A stretch of 33,269 nt of DNA, taken from the NCBI RefSeq assembly GCF_030161375.1, contig NZ_BSSQ01000002.1, positions 60,610 through 93,878 of the forward strand. Reading direction: 5' to 3'. Source of the stretch: Paenibacillus glycanilyticus (lineage in GTDB: Bacteria; Bacillota; Bacilli; Paenibacillales; Paenibacillaceae). The translations under genes and the position numbers were made by a program. The first letter of the stretch is position 1. Each line of letters opens with the position of its first letter. Positions 26,484 to 33,269 of this stretch are shown here, one piece after another. Under the pieces are notes generated by a model. The model searched no databases. It was not told where the DNA came from and was given only the letters and a program-made list of their open reading frames with translations.

Positions 26484-28194
26484 TCTAAACGGTCTCTTTC
26501 GGCGCAACATGACGAACAGGCGATTCCGCAGCAAGCTGTTTATCGTCTACGCGCTTGTCGCGATTTTGCCGATCGCTTTTTTGGTCTACTATTCGTACGA
26601 AACGATTAAAGACCAGCTCATCCGGCAGGCGGTCGAGAACGTTGACGCTTCGATTGACCAGATCAATAACAATATCGAGAATAAGCTCGACATGTACGCG
26701 CAGAACGCCAGCCTTATTTATTTGGACACGCAGCTTCGCGACTATTTGATGAGCCACTACGAGAAGGGCGATATTGGCAAGCTGGACGCATACGACTACA
26801 TTAACCAGACGTTGTACAAGATTCTCGCGATGAATCCGAATTTGAAGGCCATCACAATCTATATCGATAATCTTACGCTTCATTCGGACGGCTTGTTTAT
26901 TAAGCATATGGACGAACTTCCGGAGAAGATGGCCCAGCAGTCGCTGCGCGCGGAAGGTTATATCACCCACTTCTATCCGGGTGACGGAGATGAGCGGGGC
27001 AAGATCTTCACGCTTGCGCGATCACTCAATTATTTAAGCCTCAATTATCCTTACGGGATCTTGACGATGGATATTTCAGAGAGGGAGATTTATTCGCTCA
27101 TCGAGAAGGAAGGGAAGAACAAGACGGTTGTCGTGGCGGACCAGGACGGCCGCATTATCACATCCGATCAGTCGATGGCGTCCGTCCGGAATACGGCCGA
27201 GCTGTTGGCGGGAAAAAGCGACAGCTCGCTTGTCATCGAGAAGCCGCTTAGCAACGGCTGGCGGACGATTGTCATTTTACCGTACAAGGAACTGCTCAAG
27301 GAAGCGTGGAAGGCTTCGGGTAAAATGCTGACGATATCGCTGGCGTGCGTGTTTGCGGCCATTATTCTTATTTACGCCACGAGCCAGCTTATGACGAAGC
27401 GATTCGAAATATTGCTTCAGCAAATCCGCAAGGTGGAACGGGGCAACTTCGATTTGAGATTTCCTCCGATGGGGCATGACGAGGTCGGCCAGCTTTCGTT
27501 CGCCCTTAAGAAGATGGCTTCCAAGATCGAGGAGCTCATACAGGACGTGGCCCGGAAGGAAGTGCTGAAGAACGAGGCGGAGATGAGCAGTTTGCAGGCG
27601 CAAATCACGCCGCATTTTCTATATAACACGCTTGCTTCCATCTCGGCGCTAGCCATCAAGAGCAATAACGAGCAGGTTCATTTGATGGCAGACGCTTTGG
27701 CTAGGTTTTACCGAATTTCACTAAACAAGGGCAAAAAGACGATTACGATCGGGCAGGAGATCAAGCTGACCGAGCATTATATCTCCATCCAGGAGACAAG
27801 ATTTCAAGGGCTGTTCCGGGTTTATTACGACCTTGACGAAACGCTGCTCAAGTACACGACACTGAAGCTGATCGTACAACCCTTCATAGAGAACTGCATC
27901 AATCACGCGATATGGGACGATGACTGCGGCATTGCGATTATCGTCAAGCTGCATGCCGAAGGGGAAGATGTCGTCTTCTCCGTTATCGACGACGGCATGG
28001 GAATGACGCGGGCTTCGCTAGAGCGGTTTCGGCAAGCATCCGACAAAGCGAATGGATATGGGATATATAACGTAGACAAGCGGATTAAGCTAGCGTACGG
28101 CGAGCAATACGGCGTAATGGTGTATAGCCGTCTCGGCATCGGCACTTCGGTGCGGATCAGGATCCCCAAGACGTTTGTGTTCTCGCCGCAATAG
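26458..28194 (+). CDS. YesM-type sensor histidine kinase (module 2)
   Basis: A 578-residue membrane kinase. TM1 lies at about 27-47, an extracellular Cache-like domain at about 50-285, TM2 at about 289-310, then HAMP. The phospho-acceptor is H386 in QITPHFLYNTLAS. The ATPase domain has PFIENCINH (N479), DDGMGM and a short NGYGIYNVDKR G-box. The ATG at 26458 is chosen for AAAGGAG about 10 bases upstream; the frame is open for 45 more codons, but those lie inside the regulator gene. Partner of the overlapping regulator. The ligand is probably a sugar or the loaded binding protein (inference). Confidence 0.92.
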   Translation: MNTVKNIFSLNGLFRRNMTNRRFRSKLFIVYALVAILPIAFLVYYSYETIKDQLIRQAVENVDASIDQINNNIENKLDMYAQNASLIYLDTQLRDYLMSHYEKGDIGKLDAYDYINQTLYKILAMNPNLKAITIYIDNLTLHSDGLFIKHMDELPEKMAQQSLRAEGYITHFYPGDGDERGKIFTLARSLNYLSLNYPYGILTMDISEREIYSLIEKEGKNKTVVVADQDGRIITSDQSMASVRNTAELLAGKSDSSLVIEKPLSNGWRTIVILPYKELLKEAWKASGKMLTISLACVFAAIILIYATSQLMTKRFEILLQQIRKVERGNFDLRFPPMGHDEVGQLSFALKKMASKIEELIQDVARKEVLKNEAEMSSLQAQITPHFLYNTLASISALAIKSNNEQVHLMADALARFYRISLNKGKKTITIGQEIKLTEHYISIQETRFQGLFRVYYDLDETLLKYTTLKLIVQPFIENCINHAIWDDDCGIAIIVKLHAEGEDVVFSVIDDGMGMTRASLERFRQASDKANGYGIYNVDKRIKLAYGEQYGVMVYSRLGIGTSVRIRIPKTFVFSPQ

Positions 28195-28214
28195 CATTTA
28201 TAAATTCCGACTTT

Positions 28215-28256
28215 CATGATAGTCGTTTTCCGTTATGTTTAGTAACAATGTGATAT
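28215..28256 (+). promoter_or_regulatory. Module 2 regulatory element and promoter of the binding-protein gene
   Basis: This is the plus-strand counterpart of the element at 24905-24946, with AGTCGTTTTCC at 28221 and TGATAT (-10, preceded by TG) at 28251, 30 bp later. Predicted transcription starts near 28264. The leader includes a GC hairpin, GCCGG-TTAG-CCGGC (28305-28318), about 17 bp before the ribosome site. Confidence 0.65.
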
Positions 28257-28351
28257 GGAATCGAGCCCCATCGGCTGACTACAATTAACCTAAGCACAGC
28301 GGGAGCCGGTTAGCCGGCCCGTTTGCAATCGAATAAGGAGGACAGAAAAGC

Positions 28352-29998
28352 ATGAGAGAAAAGGGGATTTTTAAAATTGCTTCAACGCTTGTGTTGCTTA
28401 CGGCGGTTCTAGCGGGCTGCGGCAATAACGGTGCGAACACGCCGGCAAGCGGGAATGCATCGAACGCACCGGCCGAGACAAGTGGCGAAGAGGTGGCAGT
28501 TAGCAACGATCCGATCAAATTCACTTTTTTTGACGGCAATGTTGGCGATTCGTTCGATAATCCGGTTGCGAAGAAAATTACGGAGAAGACCGGCGTTACC
28601 CTGGAAATCCAGCAGCCGACCGGCAATCCTTCGGAGAAGCTGAACCTGATGCTCGCCAGCAACGATCTGCCGGATATGATGGCGATCTCGCGTGGTGACA
28701 ATCTCGACAAATACATTGCGGCAGGCGCGCTTATTCCGCTGAATGATTTGATAGACAAATACGGTCCGCACATTAAGGAAATGTATGGCGATACGCTTAA
28801 CAAGACGCGGAGCGCGGACGGCAAAAACTATTATTTGGCCAACTGGTACGGCCTTGAGCAATACCCGGTATTCGGCTTCATGATGCGCATGGACGTGATG
28901 AAGGAGCTCGGAGCGGGCGACAAAGCATCGAACGGCGAGCCGTTCACGGCGGAGGAGTTTGTTGCGCTACTCAAAAACTATAAGGAAAAATTCCCGTCTA
29001 TCGACGGCAAGCAGACATACGCCATGACCCTAAACGGCGAGAACATGGGCGCGATATCCGGCACGTTCAAGGGTATGTTCGGAATTATGCCTTATTACGA
29101 AACGAACGGCGAACTGAAAAGCGATGTAAGAGATCCGAAATATTTGGAAATGATCAAATTCATCAATTCGTTGTATACGCAAGGTCTCATCGATCCGGAA
29201 TGGGCAACGATCAAGACGCAGCAATACGAGCAGAAGCTCGCTTCGGGAACGATCTTCGCCTCGACTGACGCTTTCTGGAACCTGGGCAAGCCAAACACGG
29301 TGCTGAAAGAGGAAGCGGCGGATCCGTCCAAGAAGGACGAAAGCCAATTTTACCCGTATAAGGTCATCGCGCCGGGCGTCGATCCCGCTAAGACGACCTA
29401 TGGGCCAAAAAGTTCGCTCGGTTGGGACGGCATCGGCATTACGACGAAGAACGCCGATCCGGTTCGCGCGATCAAATTCCTCGATTACCTCGCGAGCGAG
29501 GAAGGCCAATATTTGATGATGTGGGGCGTGGAAGGCGTTCACTGGGACATGAAGGACGGCAAACACGTGCCGAGACAGGAAGTTCTGGATGGCTTCAAGA
29601 AGGACTGGGGCGCCTACTCGAAGGAAACCGGCATCCGCAAATGGACGTGGACGATCAAGAACGGTCCGGGTTCGGACGGAACGCCGTACGACCTGATTGG
29701 CAGGTACGAGACGGATCCGGTATCGGCGCTTGCGATCAAGAACTTGGCGGATTCGTCGTTCGATACCGCTATGTATGACAATCTTGGCCCAAGCGGCGGC
29801 ACGCCGGAAGCAATCAAGCAGACAAAGGTCGGAGAGACGACCGGCAAATATTTCCCGAGAATGATTATGGCGTCTTCCGAAGCGGAAGCGGTCAAGCTCT
29901 ATGACACAATGATGAAGGAGCTGGATGCGGCTGGCCTTCCGGCGCTTGAGAAAATATACACGGACAACTACAACAAACGCAAAGAGCTTTGGAATTAA
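28352..29998 (+). CDS. Solute-binding lipoprotein, extracellular family 1/LplA-like (module 2)
   Basis: A 548-residue lipoprotein. The signal peptide ends in VLAGC with the lipidated cysteine at 23, followed by a low-complexity N/A/S/P linker and a two-lobe sugar-binding fold with FTFFDGNVGDSFDNP at the start of the mature domain. It lacks the DPNGNGIKDE calcium-like loop of its module 1 counterpart, so the two binding proteins are diverged. AAGGAGG lies 10 bases before the ATG. It has its own promoter with the module 2 element, and a terminator follows before the GH gene. It should deliver substrate to the permeases at 22963-24844. Confidence 0.93.
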   Translation: MREKGIFKIASTLVLLTAVLAGCGNNGANTPASGNASNAPAETSGEEVAVSNDPIKFTFFDGNVGDSFDNPVAKKITEKTGVTLEIQQPTGNPSEKLNLMLASNDLPDMMAISRGDNLDKYIAAGALIPLNDLIDKYGPHIKEMYGDTLNKTRSADGKNYYLANWYGLEQYPVFGFMMRMDVMKELGAGDKASNGEPFTAEEFVALLKNYKEKFPSIDGKQTYAMTLNGENMGAISGTFKGMFGIMPYYETNGELKSDVRDPKYLEMIKFINSLYTQGLIDPEWATIKTQQYEQKLASGTIFASTDAFWNLGKPNTVLKEEAADPSKKDESQFYPYKVIAPGVDPAKTTYGPKSSLGWDGIGITTKNADPVRAIKFLDYLASEEGQYLMMWGVEGVHWDMKDGKHVPRQEVLDGFKKDWGAYSKETGIRKWTWTIKNGPGSDGTPYDLIGRYETDPVSALAIKNLADSSFDTAMYDNLGPSGGTPEAIKQTKVGETTGKYFPRMIMASSEAEAVKLYDTMMKELDAAGLPALEKIYTDNYNKRKELWN

Positions 29999-30060
29999 CG
30001 ATTATTGAATGAGGTGACTGAAGCACCGATTATCGTTTCTGATGACAAGCTTGAAGCGAG

Positions 30061-30096
30061 AAGGCGCGGCGCTTGATAGTGCCCGCCTTTTTTTGT
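30061..30096 (+). terminator. Terminator/attenuator between binding protein and secreted GH
   Basis: A GC-rich stem starting AAGGCG pairs with CGCCTT through one bulge and one wobble pair and is followed by seven T. The GH gene starts 39 bp after it with no convincing promoter between, so read-through is likely. Module 1 has the same arrangement. Confidence 0.78.
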
Positions 30097-30134
30097 CCGG
30101 ATTGATCCCAATAGGAAGCTGATGGAGGTAAACG

Positions 30135-33100
30135 ATGAGCAGAATGGCTTTAAGAAAAGCGATTGCCTTTTTATTGATCATTGCGATAGGAGTTGTTATG
30201 CTGCCTTACGATAGTTCCGCAATGTCTATGTCCCGCAAAATGCAAGTCGAACAGAAGAACGGAATCGTAACGGCCTCGAATGGTCAATATGTCTTTACTT
30301 ACGATCTGTCGACCGGCCTCGGGAACGCAAGCTGGGGCAATCGGCAGGTATTGCAAAACTTTCATTCCGGCTATAAGCTGGCCGGCCGGGACGAGGACTT
30401 CCGTTCCTCCGATCGGGCTGCTCGAACAGCCAAATGGAATTCCATCGCGAAGGATGGCTACGGCTCGGACGGCGTGAAGCTGACGGTTACAAGCGCCTTG
30501 GCGAGCGGATCCACAATCGTAGCGCGGTTCTACTTTTATCCGAGTAAATCGTACTTTCTGACCGATATGAGCGTTGAGAACGAGACCTCTTTAACAATCG
30601 AGAAGCTCGAGCCGGTCTCTTCTTCCTACCTCGATATCGGGCCGGGCTCCGACAAGCGCATCTTCACGACGCCTTACACCAATAACTTTGACTTCGGCGT
30701 TGCGCCTGTCAATGACTTCGGCAAAAGCCAGAACGGCGCGGACCGTTTCGAAGGCGAGCAACTGAAATGGGAGCCGTTCAACGGCATTAGCTACTGGGTT
30801 GCCGCAATGTTCGATGATTCGGCGAAGCAAGGGTTCGTGGCCGGCGCGGCGACGGTGAAAAATTGGAAGAGCAGCCAGAAGCTTGGGGAAGCCAAGCAGG
30901 CTAACGGGCCGCTATCCGCGTTCAGCCTCTACAATTGGGGCGGCACGCAGAGCGGGAAGTCGGTCGCGTCCGACCGATTCTTCCTAGGTTTCTACGATGA
31001 TTACCAGGCCGGACTCGAGGAGTATGGCTCCGTGTATAACATCGGCGAGCCGCGGATGGAATGGAAAGGCTCCGTACCAATGGGCTATAACACTTATTAT
31101 TCCCACTACAATTACGCATCGGCGGAGGCGATGTATCCGCAGGTCGACTACATGGCAGAGCATCTGAAGTCGCTTGGGTACGAATATTTCAACCTGGACG
31201 GCGGCTTCCAGCCGGTCTCGGATATGCCGTTCGATGACGGGATGAAGGCTTTCGCGGATTACGTGCACGGCAAGGGCCTTAAGGTCGGCGGTTACCAGAC
31301 GCCGTTCACCATTTATGACGGTTGGCTTGACCTGCCTATCCCGGGCACGGAATATACTCACCGGGATATTGTGCTGAGGGACGAGAACGGGAATCTCATC
31401 CGAACCTACCTTGGCACTTACGCGATGGACATTACGCATCCCGCGGCCAAGGTGGCGCTGAAGAACGCGATCCAGAAGTATATCGATTGGGGCTTCGACT
31501 ATTTGAAGCTGGATTTTATCGATATGGGCATGTATGACGGGAAACGGTACGATCCTTCGGTAAACGGCGTTCAGGCTTACCGGATCGGCATGGGCATTAT
31601 CCGCGACGCGGTACTTGCCGCCGGCCGTCCGATTTATATTAACGAATCCATTGCGCCGCTGCTTCCGGCCGCTTTCGCCCATGGCAGACGTTCGGCATGC
31701 GACACGACGATTGGCGTAAACGGCTATTCCGGCATCGAACGGCAGGCGTTTAATACGGCCGCGTCTTGGTGGACGAACGGCACTTTGTACGAGTATAATG
31801 ACGCGGACATGATCATGCCGGAAAATTTCGCCCAAGGCTTCTGGTACAAATACAGCCAAAGCGAAGGCAAGCTGCTGGCAACGACCGTAGCGATGGGCGG
31901 CGGACACTGGCTCGCGGGCGACAATTTCCCGTTCCTGACGGAGGAGCGAATGGCCGTCCTCGAGAATAAGGAGCTGCTCGCGCTCGTTCAGGGTGGAAAA
32001 GCCGCAAAGCCGGTCGATCTGCCAAACGTGTACCACAAAGGGGAGCGTCCTCCTTCCGTTGTTTATTTGACCGCGGGCAACGGCGACGTATTTGTCGGCC
32101 TGTCGAATTGGAACACGAAGGAAGAGCAGCCAATAACGGTTAACTTCTCCGATCTTGGCTTGAATGCGAACGCCAAGTATACGATGAAGGAGTTATACTC
32201 GGGCAATTCGCTGGGCAAGGCGTCCGGGAAGTTCACCTATACGCTGCCGCGCAGCGGAACAGCTATTATTAAAGTGTCGAATGGCGGCCCGGGCAACGCC
32301 AACGGTAAAGGGCCGGTTAATCTCGCCCTTGGCAAGAAGGCGACGGTATCGTCAACTTGGAGCGATCCGGGGTACGAGGCGGATAAATTGACGGACGGCT
32401 TGCTGTCCACCAGATGGAGCGCCGCTAGCGGGCAGCAGAATGACCAGTGGGCGGAAATCGATCTCGGCGGCGAGACTAAGGTCAACCGCGTTGTAATCAA
32501 GGAACATAAGGGCGATTACTTCCAAATTGCCAACTATGCGCTTCAATATTGGGATGGCACGAAATACGCCGATCTGACGAAGGGGTTTACGGTCGGCGAC
32601 AACAAGGTCATCAACTTCGATACGGTGACGACGTCCAAAATAAGGCTGTACATGAAAACAAGCTACTTCATCCCGTCCGTAGAAGAAATCGAGGCCTATT
32701 ACGTCGAAGGAAACGGCGGACCGGTGATCGACCAGGACAACAGCAATTCGCCATACGACAGCTATTCGGACATTCGCGCCGGCGTACAGCGGATGCAGGT
32801 GTTCAAGCTGAACGACAGCAGCTTGCCGAAGCTGGACCTGTATATTTATGAGAGCTACGTGAACACCGTTCCTGCCGACGCCTACTTCTTCGACATCGTG
32901 GTCCTTGATGAACAGGACAATCCGAAGGAGACGCTTTTCACCGCGTCGCTGCCGCCTTATAACATCCCGGGAAGCGTAAGCCCGTATTCGATCTATCCGC
33001 GGCTGACCAATCTCGATACGACGAAAAAATACGGTTTGATTCTGCGGTCGCCGAAATCGGCCATGACCGAATCGACGAATAACAATTACGGCTTCGCCTA

Positions 33101-33230
33101 CAACGATGCCAATTCTTACGCGGACGGTTATGAACGTCTGTCGTTGGACGGCGGCAAGACGTGGACGACCGAAAATAACGGAAAGCGCGACTTAATCTTT
33201 ACGGTATATACGAGCGGCAACGGGAACTAG
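30135..33230 (+). CDS. Secreted GH27/GH36-like alpha-galactosidase-type enzyme with discoidin domain
   Basis: An exported 1031-residue enzyme of clan GH-D. A signal peptide (about 1-30, cleavage near SSA) is followed by a beta-sandwich domain (about 35-300) and a TIM barrel. The barrel contains NLDGGFQP, nucleophile D460 in YLKLDFID, and probable acid/base D523 in RRSACDTTIG. After a short beta domain comes an F5/8-type C (CBM32-like) domain at about 726-860, with NLALGKKATVSST, LTDGLLSTRWSA and the closing EEIEAYYV. The last about 155 residues (875-1031) form a separate domain I do not recognise. GGAGG lies about 8 bases before the ATG at 30135; the ATG at 30144 is an alternative. It should release galactose or a related sugar from polysaccharide outside the cell. 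Substrate is not proven. Confidence 0.85.
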   Translation: MSRMALRKAIAFLLIIAIGVVMLPYDSSAMSMSRKMQVEQKNGIVTASNGQYVFTYDLSTGLGNASWGNRQVLQNFHSGYKLAGRDEDFRSSDRAARTAKWNSIAKDGYGSDGVKLTVTSALASGSTIVARFYFYPSKSYFLTDMSVENETSLTIEKLEPVSSSYLDIGPGSDKRIFTTPYTNNFDFGVAPVNDFGKSQNGADRFEGEQLKWEPFNGISYWVAAMFDDSAKQGFVAGAATVKNWKSSQKLGEAKQANGPLSAFSLYNWGGTQSGKSVASDRFFLGFYDDYQAGLEEYGSVYNIGEPRMEWKGSVPMGYNTYYSHYNYASAEAMYPQVDYMAEHLKSLGYEYFNLDGGFQPVSDMPFDDGMKAFADYVHGKGLKVGGYQTPFTIYDGWLDLPIPGTEYTHRDIVLRDENGNLIRTYLGTYAMDITHPAAKVALKNAIQKYIDWGFDYLKLDFIDMGMYDGKRYDPSVNGVQAYRIGMGIIRDAVLAAGRPIYINESIAPLLPAAFAHGRRSACDTTIGVNGYSGIERQAFNTAASWWTNGTLYEYNDADMIMPENFAQGFWYKYSQSEGKLLATTVAMGGGHWLAGDNFPFLTEERMAVLENKELLALVQGGKAAKPVDLPNVYHKGERPPSVVYLTAGNGDVFVGLSNWNTKEEQPITVNFSDLGLNANAKYTMKELYSGNSLGKASGKFTYTLPRSGTAIIKVSNGGPGNANGKGPVNLALGKKATVSSTWSDPGYEADKLTDGLLSTRWSAASGQQNDQWAEIDLGGETKVNRVVIKEHKGDYFQIANYALQYWDGTKYADLTKGFTVGDNKVINFDTVTTSKIRLYMKTSYFIPSVEEIEAYYVEGNGGPVIDQDNSNSPYDSYSDIRAGVQRMQVFKLNDSSLPKLDLYIYESYVNTVPADAYFFDIVVLDEQDNPKETLFTASLPPYNIPGSVSPYSIYPRLTNLDTTKKYGLILRSPKSAMTESTNNNYGFAYNDANSYADGYERLSLDGGKTWTTENNGKRDLIFTVYTSGNGN

Positions 33231-33237
33231 AGCGTTG

Positions 33238-33269
33238 CCGGGGGGGGGGGGGGGCGGGGGGGGGGGCCC
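33238..33269. other. G homopolymer at the sequence end, probable artefact
   Basis: After a short stretch following the GH stop codon, the sequence becomes almost pure G with a single C inside, ending in CCC. This is typical of low-signal read ends or a contig edge and not of real intergenic DNA in this genome. Confidence 0.8.

Noticed and set aside
9838..30000. Transporter ATPase gene
   Set aside because: I looked for Walker A/B and ABC signature motifs near both permease pairs and found none; a shared ATPase elsewhere is the usual arrangement.
30984..32036. Antisense open frame of 350 codons opposite the secreted GH
   Set aside because: The plus strand encodes the catalytic barrel with nucleophile and acid/base motifs; the antisense product is a shadow.

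Overview
The window looks like a chromosomal piece from a Gram-positive, sugar-foraging Firmicute, most likely Paenibacillus or a close relative. The signs are strong AGGAGG-type ribosome sites, a CIRCE-controlled groESL operon, CcpA-type cre sites, and two complete carbohydrate-uptake modules of the Paenibacillus/Bacillus Lpl-YesMN style (YesM-like kinase, AraC-type response regulator, LplB/YtcP-like permeases, LplA-like lipoprotein, glycosidases). The genus is inferred from gene style, not from a marker gene. No rRNA, tRNA, CRISPR array, transposase or phage gene was seen.

Layout. 1-2634 (minus): a short-chain dehydrogenase followed by a GH13 neopullulanase/cyclomaltodextrinase. 2720-4661 (plus): a promoter with a double palindromic operator, a YhgE/Pip-type ABC-2 membrane protein and its probable TetR repressor. 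4735-6886: a sigma-A promoter, CIRCE, groES, groEL and a terminator. 6982-7642: a small AT-rich lipoprotein and two terminators. 7713-9389 (minus): a secreted TolB/WD40-like propeller protein. 9838-22622 (plus), module 1: sensor kinase, response regulator, terminator, two permeases, solute-binding lipoprotein, attenuator-like hairpin, then three glycosidases without signal peptides (GH43, GH42 and an unassigned six-hairpin type). 22963-33230, module 2: two permeases on minus, then response regulator, kinase, solute-binding lipoprotein and a secreted GH27/GH36-like enzyme with a discoidin domain on plus. The last bases are a G homopolymer that looks like a sequence-end artefact.

The most interesting signal is regulatory. 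In module 1, three promoters (propeller gene, kinase-regulator operon, transporter operon) each carry two direct copies of ACTTAAAAATGACC exactly 22 bp apart. The second copy starts 16 bp before the -35 and 39 bp before the -10 in all three. This predicts a response-regulator regulon and pulls the propeller protein into the sugar system. In module 2, a different element is shared, ungapped and with matching -10 spacing, by the permease operon and the binding-protein gene. cre sites at the module 1 transporter promoter and in the propeller leader suggest catabolite repression on top.

Working model (inference): each kinase senses a sugar or a sugar-loaded partner outside the cell, its regulator activates import, and the imported oligosaccharides are cut inside the cell by GH43, GH42 and the unassigned enzyme (module 1), or outside by the secreted galactosidase-like enzyme (module 2). 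Neither transporter has its own ATPase gene here, as expected for systems that share an MsmX-type ATPase.
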